Origin: an uncultured Bacteroidota bacterium
GTDB taxonomy: Bacteria; Bacteroidota; Bacteroidia; Chitinophagales; Chitinophagaceae
Direction: 5' to 3'
Assembly (NCBI GenBank): GCA_903882805.1
Contig: CAIRYK010000040.1
Coordinates: 62,001 to 126,000 of the forward strand
DNA: 64,000 bases
Positions within the stretch are counted from its first letter, which is position 1; every line of letters starts with the position of its first letter. The notes beneath the pieces were generated by a model. The model searched no databases. It was not told where the DNA came from and saw only the letters and a list, made by a program, of their open reading frames with translations. A program made the translations under genes and the position numbers. Below, one piece after another: positions 1 to 8,970 of the stretch.

Positions 1-2
1 AC

Positions 3-542
3 TTGCACAAAAATCAAATTTCGATTGAGTTTGAAATGGCCTTTAAAGAGCATTATAAAGGGCTACATGCCTATGCCTATACTATGCTAAAAGATAGCGA
101 TATGGCAGAGGAAATGGTGCAAAACGTTTTTTATAAATTATGGAAGGCGAAGGATAGCTTGCAGGTAAGTCAGTCGTTGACTTCTTATTTGTATCGCTCT
201 GTATACAACGAATCGCTAAATTATATCAAGCACCTTAAGGTTCGTTCGGAATATCAATCTCATGCTGCAAAGACCATGAATCAGGTAGATAATGCCACCG
301 ATGGACTAAAGCTCAAAGAGCTGCAGCAAAGACTGGATATTGCCATGAAAACCTTGCCTGAGCAATGCAGGACTATATTTCAGATGAGTAGGTATGAAGA
401 GCTGAAATATCTGGAGATAGCCGATAAATTGGGTATATCTGTGAAAACGGTGGAAAACCAAATGGGTAAGGCTTTGCGGTTGCTGCGCGAGCAACTCCAT
501 GATTTTTTGCCTATCATTCTAATGCTATTGCTTAATTTTTAA
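3..542 (+). CDS. ECF RNA polymerase sigma factor, FecI-like (probably 5' truncated)
   Basis: This is a 179-residue extracytoplasmic-function sigma-70 factor that would direct RNA polymerase to a small regulon. Sigma region 2 lies at about residues 10-75 (YKGLHAYAYTMLKDSDMAEE, a core-binding helix). Region 4 lies at about 120-165, with a helix-turn-helix around EIADKLGISVKTVENQMGKA. The first visible codon is TTG at base 3 and the frame is open to the window edge, so the true start may lie upstream. The tail ends in a hydrophobic FLPIILMLLL stretch. It sits 10 nt before a FecR-type anti-sigma gene, the usual partner. The family and region calls are firm; the regulon is unknown. Confidence 0.9.
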   Translation: MHKNQISIEFEMAFKEHYKGLHAYAYTMLKDSDMAEEMVQNVFYKLWKAKDSLQVSQSLTSYLYRSVYNESLNYIKHLKVRSEYQSHAAKTMNQVDNATDGLKLKELQQRLDIAMKTLPEQCRTIFQMSRYEELKYLEIADKLGISVKTVENQMGKALRLLREQLHDFLPIILMLLLNF

Positions 543-552
543 ATTGTGAGCG

Positions 553-1557
553 GTGAACAAACAAAACGAACATATAATAGACGATTTGCTGGTGAAACAG
601 CTATTGGGGGAGGCTACCCATCATGATCTGAAAGTTATTGAAGATTGGCTACAGAATAGCGAGGGTAATAAAAAATACTACAGCGATTTTAGATTGATAT
701 GGGAGCAAAGCAAGCAACTGGTGCAGACTACTACGGTAGATGAGCAAGCTGCATGGAATAAATTCGTAAATAGAATCAATAATGAACCCGCATCAGATAC
801 AATTTCAAATGATATCAATGTACAAGCAAGCGGACGTGTAATCCCATTTTATAGAACCACATGGATGCGTTTGGCGGCTGCCTTGTTAGTTTTATTAGGC
901 AGTGCATGGATGGTTTTCAATTTTTCTTGGCAAGTAACCCGTCAGGCAAACGAAGTGGCGGTAACAGAAACTCTTCCTGATGGGTCGGTTGTTGCGCTCA
1001 ATAGAAATTCGTCTGTTTCTTATCCGTCGAGATTTTTAGGTAAAACGAGGAATGTGACGCTAAAAGGGGAAGCTTTTTTTATAGTTACACCAAATAAGAA
1101 TAAACCGTTTATCATAGATGCTAACGAAGCTGTGGTAAAGGTAGTGGGAACATCCTTTAACGTAAAAACAAATGCCGCAAGAACCGAAGTTATTGTTGAA
1201 ACGGGTATAGTGGAGGTATCGAAAGTAAATAAAGGCGTGACACTGAAACCACAACAAAAAGCAATAGTAACAAAAGACAAAACAGTGCCGGTGTTAGAAC
1301 AAAATACGGATGAGTTGTATAATTATTATCGTACAAAAGAATTTGTTTGTAATGCTACTCCACTATGTAGGCTTACCGATGTATTGAGTGACGCTTTTGA
1401 TGTGAATATTGTAATAGCTGATGAGCGCATTAGAAATATGCCTATAACTACGGTTTTTCACAACGAACCAATAGAAAATATTCTGGACGTGATTTGTGCA
1501 ACATTCAATTTGCGCAGTGTTAGAAACGGCAACGAAATAAAATTGTATAGCAAGTAA
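553..1557 (+). CDS. FecR family anti-sigma factor
   Basis: A 334-residue inner-membrane anti-sigma regulator. A cytoplasmic N-terminal helical segment (about 1-60) would bind the sigma factor encoded just upstream. One transmembrane helix lies at about 105-125 (RLAAALLVLLGSAWMVFNF). It is followed by the periplasmic FecR beta domain (LPDGSVVALNRNSSVSYP to about residue 225) and a C-terminal DUF4974-like STN-fold domain (about 260-334). The start is a GTG. The stop codon overlaps the next ATG by one base (TAATG), so translational coupling is likely. In this family the C-terminal domain normally contacts the STN domain of a TonB-dependent transducer; here the next gene has an STN domain but no TonB-receptor barrel. 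Confidence 0.92.
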   Translation: MNKQNEHIIDDLLVKQLLGEATHHDLKVIEDWLQNSEGNKKYYSDFRLIWEQSKQLVQTTTVDEQAAWNKFVNRINNEPASDTISNDINVQASGRVIPFYRTTWMRLAAALLVLLGSAWMVFNFSWQVTRQANEVAVTETLPDGSVVALNRNSSVSYPSRFLGKTRNVTLKGEAFFIVTPNKNKPFIIDANEAVVKVVGTSFNVKTNAARTEVIVETGIVEVSKVNKGVTLKPQQKAIVTKDKTVPVLEQNTDELYNYYRTKEFVCNATPLCRLTDVLSDAFDVNIVIADERIRNMPITTVFHNEPIENILDVICATFNLRSVRNGNEIKLYSK

Positions 1558-3365
1558 TGTTATTTAAGTTCGAAAAACAAACAAGAAATTGTTGCATAGC
1601 GTTGGTTATCCTTGCGCTTGTATTTTTTGGTCAGTTTGTGCAAGCACAGAGTTTACTGGACAAGAAGATATCGGTAGACATTAAAAAAAGACCACTAAAA
1701 GAAGCGCTAACAATAATTAGTGGTCAGGGCGGGTTTTACTTCTCTTACAATAGCAGCCTTCTACGAAATGACAGTTTGGTTACTATAATTGCCAGACAAC
1801 AGTCTGTAAACGATATTTTAACTAATCTGTTGGGTAAGGATAAGCAATTTAAAGTTACTGACAATCATATTATTATACAGCCTGTAGAAAAAGAAAAATG
1901 GTTTACTATAAGTGGTTATGTAGTTGATGAGAAGACAGGCTTGAAGGTTGCTGAAGCGAGTGTGTATGAACAGCAACAATTGGTAGCAACACTCACTGAT
2001 GAAAACGGGTATTTTAAGTTGAGACTCAAAGACAGGGAAAAATACCAGGCTTTGATTATCAGAGTGAGTAAGGGTTTTTACCGAGACACAACCATGTTAC
2101 TTGGTCAGGGTTTCGATCAGCAAATATTAGCCACGATTACCCCGAACGATTTTGAATTGCCTGGAGTGGTAATAACTCAGTATTCAGCAACAGAGAAGTC
2201 TTGGTTTGGTAAGTTTCTCTTATCGAAAAAAATACTTAAGCAAAGCGCCAACCTTGGTAAATTTTTTACTGAAAAACCCGTTCAGGTTTCTTTGACACCG
2301 GGCTTGGGGTCGCACGGCAAAATGAGTGGCCAGGTTACTAACAAATTCTCTTTCAATGTGTTAGGTGGTTACACTGCAGGAGTAGATGGGTTTGAACTTG
2401 GCGGACTTTTCAATATCAATAAAAAGGATGTAAAGTATACACAGATCGCTGGTATATTCAATGCAGTAAGCGGAGATGTGAAAGGTGTGCAGGTGGCGGG
2501 CATTATGAATTCGGTAAATGGTGGTTGCATGGGAGTGCAGGTGTCAGGTATCATCAGCCATATACATGGTAAGGCAAAGGGAGTTATAGTTGCTGGTATT
2601 ACCAGTCATGTTGCCGATAGTTTGAAAGGGATGCAGATATCGGGCATCGTAAATTTTATTTACAATAACCATGTGCATCCATCGGGCTTTAGGGGTATGC
2701 AAATAGCAGGCATAACCAACAACTTAGAAGCCAACGGACAGGGCATGCAACTTGCCGGAATAACAAATAGAAGCCGCAAAACCTTTACGGGAGTGCAGTT
2801 GAGCGGCGTTGTTAACAAAGCAAGGCATTTACGTGGCCTGCAGATAGGTCTCGTGAACATAACCGACACATTGGACGGTTATAGCCTTGGTTTTATTAAT
2901 ATCATCAAAAGCGGTTACCACACTATTAGTTTATACAGCAGCGAATTATTGAATGCCAACATTGCTTACAAAGCTGGCAACCGTAGATTATATAGTATTT
3001 TGTTTTTCGGATTCAATACACGAGCTAATGAAAGCGCATTTTCTTACGGCTACGGCTTGGGGACAGAAACAAAGCTAGGCAAACGACTTTCGTTGACCAC
3101 AGATCTGATAGCCTCGCATTTGTACATGGGCAATAGCGAAACTGCGCCCTCTATGGTGAGGCTGGAACCAACGCTCAATTTTCGGTTATTAAAACTGGTT
3201 GGGCTGTTTGCTGGGCCAAGTTTTGCATTTTGTCCATCAGCGCCGCAAAGTGGCATTGAAGGTTATTTATTTGGCCTGCCGCCTCATGATGCGGTTTATA
3301 ACCATTCATTTGCGCCGCATATAGTGGGTTGGGTAGGGTGGCGGTTTGGGGTAAATATATTATAG
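1557..3365 (+). CDS. STN-domain outer-membrane protein with ~16-residue surface repeats
   Basis: A 602-residue exported protein with a signal peptide at about 1-31 (VFFGQFVQAQ). An STN-like domain lies at about 35-115 (ISVDIKKRPLKEALTIISGQ), followed by a carboxypeptidase-regulatory-like beta domain at about 118-200 (SGYVVDEKTGLKVAEASVYE). About nine to ten tandem repeats of roughly 16 residues follow at about 277-427, with consensus G-[VM]-Q-[VIL]-[AS]-G-I-x-N (for example GVQVAGIMNS, GMQIAGITNN). They resemble the LA_2272-type surface repeats. The C-terminal third has alternating aromatic strands typical of an outer-membrane barrel. It is coupled by a 1-nt overlap to FecR and sits where a TonB transducer is normally found. 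Domain order is read from sequence; a role in signalling to FecR is inference. Confidence 0.75.
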   Translation: MLFKFEKQTRNCCIALVILALVFFGQFVQAQSLLDKKISVDIKKRPLKEALTIISGQGGFYFSYNSSLLRNDSLVTIIARQQSVNDILTNLLGKDKQFKVTDNHIIIQPVEKEKWFTISGYVVDEKTGLKVAEASVYEQQQLVATLTDENGYFKLRLKDREKYQALIIRVSKGFYRDTTMLLGQGFDQQILATITPNDFELPGVVITQYSATEKSWFGKFLLSKKILKQSANLGKFFTEKPVQVSLTPGLGSHGKMSGQVTNKFSFNVLGGYTAGVDGFELGGLFNINKKDVKYTQIAGIFNAVSGDVKGVQVAGIMNSVNGGCMGVQVSGIISHIHGKAKGVIVAGITSHVADSLKGMQISGIVNFIYNNHVHPSGFRGMQIAGITNNLEANGQGMQLAGITNRSRKTFTGVQLSGVVNKARHLRGLQIGLVNITDTLDGYSLGFINIIKSGYHTISLYSSELLNANIAYKAGNRRLYSILFFGFNTRANESAFSYGYGLGTETKLGKRLSLTTDLIASHLYMGNSETAPSMVRLEPTLNFRLLKLVGLFAGPSFAFCPSAPQSGIEGYLFGLPPHDAVYNHSFAPHIVGWVGWRFGVNIL

Positions 3366-3366
3366 T

Positions 3367-4605
3367 CTATACGGTTGTTACTTGTTTAGCATCCATTTCT
3401 TTCTTGGCTTCTATACCAAGCCACCAGAAACCTAATGCGTTAATTGTGCATGCGAAACCTACACTCCACCAAAGCGCATAGAACCCAAAGTGTTGTGCAA
3501 TCTGCGCCCCTACATACGGGCCGCCTATTTGCGCCACCGACCATGATGCCGTGTATAAACCGGCATATAGGCCACGGTTATTATCGTTGGTGCGGCTCAC
3601 CCAGAATGAGTTCATAAATGGCATAGACAACATTTCGCCTACTGTTACAATTACCGTACTTGCCAGGGCCAGCCATTCTGCTCCGGGCAGAATATTGAAA
3701 ACCATAAACGATAGGCCAACAAGAAAAGCGCCAATCGATATATAAAGCATGTTTTTGTTTCGTTGTTCCAGCTTAAATACTACTGTCATTTCAAACAACG
3801 CTATCAAAAGGCCATTTACAGCCATTACTACTCCAATAAAAAAAGGCGTTAAAAGTAGTTTTTGTTTGAAGAATACCGGCTGTGTGGCAAATAACTGAAA
3901 AAATGTAGCGCCAAACAAGATGGTGAGCATTGTAAATACCAGAAATAGTTTGTCGTTGTATGGGGTTTTTGCCTGAGGTGTTTTTGCTTTCTTGTCGCTT
4001 CTACTTGGTGTGTTATTATTTTTTGCAGGCGATAGTACACTGCGCAGTAGCAAAGCGGCGCCAATATTGGTCAGCCCATCTATCCAAAATAGCAGATGGT
4101 AGTTCTTAGAGGCTATAAAACCACCGAGCGCGCCACCGGCTGCCCAACCAAGGTTTATAGACAGTCGGTTTAACGAATAAGATCGCGTTCTGTTTTCTGC
4201 TTTACTATATACAGCAATAGCGGTGGCATTTGCCGGTCGGAAAGTTTCATTAAGCAACGCCAACATAAAGGTGCAAACAGCAATCATGACAAATCCCTGC
4301 GCCTGGCCTAGGACTATGAACATAATACCTCCGCACACCAAAGCGCCAAGTTGTACATTATAAAAGCCAAGCGTGTCGGTTAGCTTACCGCCCAGAAAGC
4401 CGCCACACACAGCGCCCACCCCAAATATCGCCATTATCATCCCGGCTTGTGCTATGGTGTAGTGCAAGGACTCTGTAAGGTATAGGGTCATAAAAGGCAC
4501 CACCATGGTGCCGCTACGGTTGATAAGCATCACAAGCGATAGCCACCACATATCGGGCGACAAGCCGCTGTAGGCCTCTTTATAAAGTGTAGCTATTTTT
4601 TTCAT
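3367..4605 (-). CDS. MFS transporter
   Basis: A roughly 412-residue major facilitator superfamily permease with about 12 hydrophobic segments, including the signature loop after helix 2 (GGFLGGKLTDTLGFYNVQLG, which matches the G-x-L-x-D-R/K-x-G motif A). The start MKKIATLYKEAYSG is preferred over an ATG 33 nt further upstream because it immediately precedes the first membrane segment. A basic cytoplasmic linker between the two six-helix halves (residues about 190-210, rich in Lys and Ser) fits the family. It is convergent with the preceding gene with a one-base gap. The substrate cannot be deduced; drug or metabolite efflux are both possible. Confidence 0.85.
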   Translation of the reverse strand: MKKIATLYKEAYSGLSPDMWWLSLVMLINRSGTMVVPFMTLYLTESLHYTIAQAGMIMAIFGVGAVCGGFLGGKLTDTLGFYNVQLGALVCGGIMFIVLGQAQGFVMIAVCTFMLALLNETFRPANATAIAVYSKAENRTRSYSLNRLSINLGWAAGGALGGFIASKNYHLLFWIDGLTNIGAALLLRSVLSPAKNNNTPSRSDKKAKTPQAKTPYNDKLFLVFTMLTILFGATFFQLFATQPVFFKQKLLLTPFFIGVVMAVNGLLIALFEMTVVFKLEQRNKNMLYISIGAFLVGLSFMVFNILPGAEWLALASTVIVTVGEMLSMPFMNSFWVSRTNDNNRGLYAGLYTASWSVAQIGGPYVGAQIAQHFGFYALWWSVGFACTINALGFWWLGIEAKKEMDAKQVTTV

Positions 4606-4780
4606 GGCGAGGTATAAGGGGCGCAAAAATAAATACAATAAAGATACAGCGGCTTATTACGTCAACTAATAGATTCCATTTTGTGATGAGTACCAAAGAA
4701 GTGAATAGAAAATATGATCAGTATTTTAAGCTGAATTTAATTTTGTTAGTTTTGTGTCCACTAAATACCCGTACTAGTAA

Positions 4781-5860
4781 ATGTTGGTGAGCCAATTCTT
4801 AAAAAAAGAAAACAATAACCTCGATATTGTAAGGGTAATTTGTGCATCCTTAGTTATTATTGGCCATGCCTACTTCCTCAACCCTACCGATGGGAAGGGC
4901 GACTGGCTGCTTTCCTTTACTGGCTTTACTTACTATGGTTCTATTGCAGTAAAGGTGTTTTTCTTCATAAGTGGATTACTGGTTACCAATAGTTTGTTGC
5001 GCAAAGAGTCGGAGGCAAGCTTTGTTATTTCGCGGTTGTTCAGAATGATGCCGGGGCTGTTGTTTGTGTTGCTTGTTACGGCATTTATTATAGGTCCTTT
5101 GGTGTCAGTGGTTAGTCCTTTGGTGTATTTTAAGTCTAAAATGACCTATGTACATGTGTTGTCGAATATGGTTTTTCGTACACACTATACATTACCGGGC
5201 GTTTATCTAAAGAATTTTTATTACAACTGCGTTAATGGTTCATTGTGGTCGCTACGCTACGAGGTTAAATGTTATATAGCATTATTGGCTGTTTTCGTTG
5301 CCTGCAAGTACACCATTAGGCAATATAGAATAGTCTTTAATATTGTATGTGCCCTTGTGTGCATAGATGCTTTTTTACAATTACACTTTATTGGACGAGG
5401 TGAAAATCCAGAACATAGTCTTTTACCTATTTCGTTTGCTTTGGGCGTTTTTTTGGGCGTCAACCAGCATATTGTCAATATAAGCTACAAGCTTTTTTTA
5501 GCGCTTGCGGCAATTACAGCATTAGCTTGGCGCACACCCATAATCAACGAAATTTTTTTCAATGCATCGGTATGTTTTCTAATGTTGCTTTTAGCGCAAA
5601 ATAAATTTGCGCTAAAAATCCACTTAAAATACGATATGTCTTATGGTTTGTATTTATGGGGGTTTGTTGTGCAGCAGACGATTTATAGTATTGCCGGCCC
5701 AATTAATTTTTATTTGTTCGTTTCGCTGTCGCTTATTTTTTCAGTAGCATTGGGAATCGTTTCTTATTTGTTGGTTGAAAAAAAAGGTGTCGATATAGGT
5801 CGTCAATTAGACAACAAAATCAAAGTAAAACTATCTGCACCCCAAAGTCAATCGGTGTAG
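4781..5860 (+). CDS. Acyltransferase 3 family membrane protein
   Basis: A 359-residue integral membrane acyltransferase of the OafA/YrhL type. The N-terminal helix contains the family histidine in LVIIGHAYF, followed by an arginine-bearing loop around residue 80 (FVISRLFRMMPGL). About ten hydrophobic helices are visible, which fits a membrane O-acyltransferase that decorates surface glycans or lipids. It stands alone: the flanking genes are on the opposite strand. A TAGTTTTG sequence shortly upstream fits a -7 element. The acceptor is unknown. A second, divergent member of the same family lies at 14053-15201. Confidence 0.85.
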   Translation: MLVSQFLKKENNNLDIVRVICASLVIIGHAYFLNPTDGKGDWLLSFTGFTYYGSIAVKVFFFISGLLVTNSLLRKESEASFVISRLFRMMPGLLFVLLVTAFIIGPLVSVVSPLVYFKSKMTYVHVLSNMVFRTHYTLPGVYLKNFYYNCVNGSLWSLRYEVKCYIALLAVFVACKYTIRQYRIVFNIVCALVCIDAFLQLHFIGRGENPEHSLLPISFALGVFLGVNQHIVNISYKLFLALAAITALAWRTPIINEIFFNASVCFLMLLLAQNKFALKIHLKYDMSYGLYLWGFVVQQTIYSIAGPINFYLFVSLSLIFSVALGIVSYLLVEKKGVDIGRQLDNKIKVKLSAPQSQSV

Positions 5861-5891
5861 TTTATGATATTTAGTGTAATTGATAGCATAA

Positions 5892-6506
5892 CTACTTTTT
5901 TATTATTGGCTGTCTGATTATTGTCTTTAGTTTTTCGGGGGCTGTTTTACGCATATCATTCATGTATATTTCGTGATGTTTGCTGTTTAGTCCGTACCCT
6001 TTTTCTTTTACAAATGCATGTAGCTGACTGATCGTTTCGGTTTCTTGATCATATGGTCCTACATACATTACCTGTGCGCACAAGCCTTCTGTTATTGGTT
6101 CAAAGCGCATTTTGCTGAGTGCAGGTAGGTCTTTCTTATCTGCTGCGATCGCTAAAGCTTCTTTGTATAAAGCTTCTGTTACATACTCTGGTTGCATGAT
6201 TATTGCGCTCCACAACCATTTGTCCTTATTGCGAAGCAGATAATCGTTCATATCATCGGCCCACCATAGGGCTTCGAGCGGCATAACACCGTAGTCAATG
6301 CCTTTAGCGCTCTTTTTTATCATAAATTTCAGCGTGTAAGATACCTTGTACAGCGCTTCAATTGCCTCTGTGAAAGCTGTGGAAGTGTTTGGGTCGCCTT
6401 TACCGTCTACTATGAGATAGTTCATAGTAGGTACCTCCACAATCTGTGGTTTGCCTGCTTTTGTGGAGTAATAAGAAAGTTGTTTTTTGAAATCAATTTT
6501 TTCCAT
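5892..6506 (-). CDS. GyrI-like small-molecule-binding domain protein
   Basis: A 204-residue soluble protein with no signal peptide or DNA-binding helix. It begins with a family-typical segment (PTMNYLIVDGKGDPN) and ends with LKTIIRQPI. The fold expected from the family is the GyrI/SHS2-type ligand-binding domain found at the C-terminus of BmrR/Rob-like regulators; here it is stand-alone. Members of this long form are often annotated GyrI-like or as possible hydrolases of small electrophiles, so the activity should be considered open. Two inverted repeats lie just upstream of the start (6540-6561 and 6574-6605), suggesting specific regulation. Confidence 0.75.
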   Translation of the reverse strand: MEKIDFKKQLSYYSTKAGKPQIVEVPTMNYLIVDGKGDPNTSTAFTEAIEALYKVSYTLKFMIKKSAKGIDYGVMPLEALWWADDMNDYLLRNKDKWLWSAIIMQPEYVTEALYKEALAIAADKKDLPALSKMRFEPITEGLCAQVMYVGPYDQETETISQLHAFVKEKGYGLNSKHHEIYMNDMRKTAPEKLKTIIRQPIIKK

Positions 6507-6539
6507 AGTTATTGTTTTTTGGGGTCTTACACTAAAAAG

Positions 6540-6561
6540 CTACTTTTGAATTCAAAAGTAG
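6540..6561. repeat. Perfect 22-bp palindrome containing two opposed -7 elements
   Basis: A perfect inverted repeat centred on GAATTC. Each arm reads CTACTTTTG, so each strand carries a TAnnTTTG (-7-type) octamer pointing toward the centre. It starts 34 nt upstream of the GyrI-like gene and could be an operator/promoter or a short hairpin. Confidence 0.6.
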
Positions 6562-6573
6562 ATGCGCTCGTTT

Positions 6574-6605
6574 TTGTGCTTTCTTCATTTATTCACAAAG
6601 CACAA
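6574..6605. repeat. 9-bp inverted repeat
   Basis: TTGTGCTTT and AAAGCACAA are separated by 14 nt, immediately beyond the 22-bp palindrome upstream of the GyrI-like gene. It is a possible second operator. No matching gene lies to the right until rpsP. Confidence 0.45.
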
Positions 6606-6714
6606 GCGCTACTACAAAATTACAATTACGCCTTTATTTAACTTATTTTACTGCGGTGATTGTGGTCATGCAATCGCTAAAATGTAAAAAAGATATTGTA
6701 AATCAGGTAAATGG

Positions 6715-6746
6715 TTTTGGATTTTCGAGAAACAAGCGTATCTTCG
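6715..6746 (+). promoter_or_regulatory. Predicted rpsP promoter
   Basis: TTTTG at 6715-6719 and TATCTTCG at 6739-6746 are separated by 19 nt, matching the Bacteroidota -33/-7 arrangement with one mismatch in the -7 element. The predicted start would leave a leader of roughly 40 nt before rpsP. Confidence 0.6.
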
Positions 6747-6793
6747 CCATCCGAAAAAAATCATTGTTTAACGCAAAATAATTTCTATTATTT

Positions 6794-7285
6794 ATGTCGG
6801 TAAAAATTCGTTTACAGAGACATGGGTCGAAAAAGCGCCCATTCTATTTTATTGTTGTGGCCAGCACTACTGCTCCCCGCGATGGTAAGTTTATTGAAAA
6901 ATTAGGCACCTACAATCCGTTGACTGTGCCTGCTACAGTGCGCATCAGCCGTGAGCGTTCGTTGTATTGGCTCGATAAGGGAGCATTACCAACTAATACG
7001 TGTCGTCGTATCCTGTCTTTCAAAGGCGTGTTGTTCCTCAAACATCTTATGCGTGGCGTATCTCTCGGCTTGTTCGACGAGGCTACTGCAATGGAGAAAT
7101 TTGAAAAATGGAATGGCGAGCATGAAGAACTGGTTGCACGTCGCGAAGAAACTCACCGCAAGCATAAGAGCGATAAACGCCACGAAACTATGCAGGAGTC
7201 TGTACGTAAAATAGAAGAAAAAAATATTGCACGTGCTCAGGTAGCTGAAGCTCAGGCAGAAACAGAAGCTGAAGGCGGTAATTAG
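6794..7285 (+). CDS. rpsP: 30S ribosomal protein S16
   Basis: The 163-residue small-subunit protein bS16. The conserved N-terminus ([20 protein letters not shown]) and the [15 protein letters not shown] block are unmistakable. Compared with the ~80-90-residue proteobacterial protein, it carries a long charged C-terminal extension (about residues 90-163, Glu/Lys/Ala rich), which is common in Bacteroidota. In many bacteria rpsP is followed by rimM; here it is monocistronic, ending in a strong terminator 30 nt downstream. Confidence 0.97.
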   Translation: MSVKIRLQRHGSKKRPFYFIVVASTTAPRDGKFIEKLGTYNPLTVPATVRISRERSLYWLDKGALPTNTCRRILSFKGVLFLKHLMRGVSLGLFDEATAMEKFEKWNGEHEELVARREETHRKHKSDKRHETMQESVRKIEEKNIARAQVAEAQAETEAEGGN

Positions 7286-7315
7286 TACCTTTTTCAGTTA
7301 TTATTTAAAGGATTT

Positions 7316-7351
7316 GCGGAGGTTGTTTCAAAACAACCTCCGCTTTTTTTT
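7316..7351 (+). terminator. Rho-independent terminator of rpsP
   Basis: A 13-bp perfect stem (GCGGAGGTTGTTT / AAACAACCTCCGC) with a 2-4 nt loop, followed by eight T residues. Confidence 0.92.
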
Positions 7352-7509
7352 CAATAAGTTCTAATAATTATTCCGAAAGTCTGCAAGTTTACTTTGAATA
7401 AAAAGGACTTAGCCGACATTGGCAGTTGAGTAAAGTGAGAGTCATAGGAGCAAATACCGCCATTGCAGCAAATCGGTATTCAGAAATACTAAGTTACAGA
7501 AGGACGCTG

Positions 7510-8355
7510 TTAAGTAGTTTTGCCTAAAACATAAACAAGCGTAGGAGTAGGGTTGCCGCCCTCTTTTTCGAGCGAAATGGCAAATGCTTCGCTTGATGTT
7601 ATAGCCATAGCAATTTTTTGGATAGTGGGACTGTTGGCCATGCTATTGGGCAGCGTGCCCATATCTACCGGCTTCCCGCCTTTTATGGCCCATAATTGGT
7701 ACTGCATGCCCTTTGGTGGTGCGGGTAGTGCGTTCATGGCAACATAAGCGGCGCCATCAGTTTTGCTCCAGTATATGGTAGCTGCCATTGGGTGACCAGC
7801 CACAGCAGTATGCATCACAATTGTTTGCATGGCTGTGTCGGCCATCATATTTTTGCCTTTCTGATAGTCCTCAAGTTCCGATGCTATTTTTTGCTGTTCG
7901 GCTCTTACTTGGTTAATCTGATCAGTTAGCGCTGTTTTTTCTGAAGCAAACTGCTTAGTTTCGTTCCATAGCAGCATGTTGACTCCCACGCTGCCAATAA
8001 GCGCTACAATAGTGGCTGCATATTTCCATTGTACCGGTTTACGGTATTCTGGTTCAAAGGGAATGTGTTTTGTTTTTGGAAGTATTTCTGTCTCAGCGCT
8101 ACCCGTATTTGTATTTCGTTTCGAAGTCTTGTGCTCTTGAATCGTATTCCAGATTTTATTTTCCAGATTGGGTGGTGGTTGTTTAGCAAAACTTGCCGCA
8201 TATTGCTGCATTGTAGCTTCTGTTTCAGCCACAATAACAGCAAGTTCGGGATTAGCGGCAATGTCGGCCTCAACCTGGGCGCTTTCTTTTGCAGAAAGGC
8301 CGCCAAGGATGTAAGCTTCTATCAAGCCAGATGCTATGTATTCTTTAATGTCCAC
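7510..8355 (-). CDS. Anti-sigma factor, RskA-like
   Basis: A 281-residue membrane-anchored anti-sigma factor. The N-terminal cytoplasmic part (about 1-100; SGLIEAYILGGLSAKESAQV) matches the helical anti-sigma segment. One transmembrane helix follows (WKYAATIVALIGSVGVNMLL). A predicted coiled coil (TDQINQVRAEQQKIASELED) leads to a periplasmic RskA C-terminal domain (about 190-281; PPKGMQYQLWAIKGGKPVDM). No zinc-binding HxxxCxxC motif is present. The start is GTG, directly abutting the TAG stop of the upstream sigma gene with no spacer, so the two are co-translated. Its partner is the sigma factor at 8356-8904. Confidence 0.88.
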   Translation of the reverse strand: MDIKEYIASGLIEAYILGGLSAKESAQVEADIAANPELAVIVAETEATMQQYAASFAKQPPPNLENKIWNTIQEHKTSKRNTNTGSAETEILPKTKHIPFEPEYRKPVQWKYAATIVALIGSVGVNMLLWNETKQFASEKTALTDQINQVRAEQQKIASELEDYQKGKNMMADTAMQTIVMHTAVAGHPMAATIYWSKTDGAAYVAMNALPAPPKGMQYQLWAIKGGKPVDMGTLPNSMANSPTIQKIAMAITSSEAFAISLEKEGGNPTPTLVYVLGKTT

Positions 8356-8904
8356 CTATTTGTTAAATATTTCTCTTAGTTGTTTTATAGCGTTGCGCAT
8401 CCGTGTTTTTACGGTGCCTAGTGGTATTTCAAGTGTTTTGGAGATTTCGTCTAGTGTGTATCCCTGAAAATAAGCCATGTTGACTATACTTTCAAATTCA
8501 GGTTTTAGATTGTTGACCATATTTTTTAGCCCGATGCCATCGGTTACTTGTTCCACCATACCAGTGCGCTCCAAATCATTTACGACATTTTCACCCGTTC
8601 GGATTTTCGAATTCATGATTTCTCCTTTCGATCGCAATTTATCAATAGCAGCATTTCTGGCTATATTCAGCATCCAGGTGTATAGTCTTCCTTTCTTAGC
8701 GTCGTATTGGTTAATGTTCGTCCATATTTTTACAAAAACATCCTGCAGTACATCTTGCGCAGTTTGTTCGTCATATATTACTTTGCATATTACGCCATAT
8801 AATACCGGTGAATATTGCCGGTACAGGTAATTGAAACCTTCTCTGCTTTGGTTCTTAAGCAGTAGTATCAGTTCTTCTTCGTTATATGTAGTAAACTCGT
8901 TCAA
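8356..8904 (-). CDS. ECF sigma-70 factor (SigK-like)
   Basis: A 182-residue sigma factor. Region 2 lies at about 25-95 (DVLQDVFVKIWTNINQYDAK, WMLNIARNAAIDKLRSK) and region 4 at about 125-180 (MAYFQGYTLDEISKTLEIPLGTVKTRMRNA). It is of the RpoE/SigK type rather than the FecI type seen at the left edge. It heads a two-gene operon with the RskA-like anti-sigma factor, so it is probably released by an envelope or redox cue. The regulon cannot be read from the window. Confidence 0.92.
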   Translation of the reverse strand: MNEFTTYNEEELILLLKNQSREGFNYLYRQYSPVLYGVICKVIYDEQTAQDVLQDVFVKIWTNINQYDAKKGRLYTWMLNIARNAAIDKLRSKGEIMNSKIRTGENVVNDLERTGMVEQVTDGIGLKNMVNNLKPEFESIVNMAYFQGYTLDEISKTLEIPLGTVKTRMRNAIKQLREIFNK

Positions 8905-8970
8905 ATTACGGGTTTGGTTACGGGTGTGTTTTTTACTGTTTATATATGCAGTTACTGTCGTAATACTATA

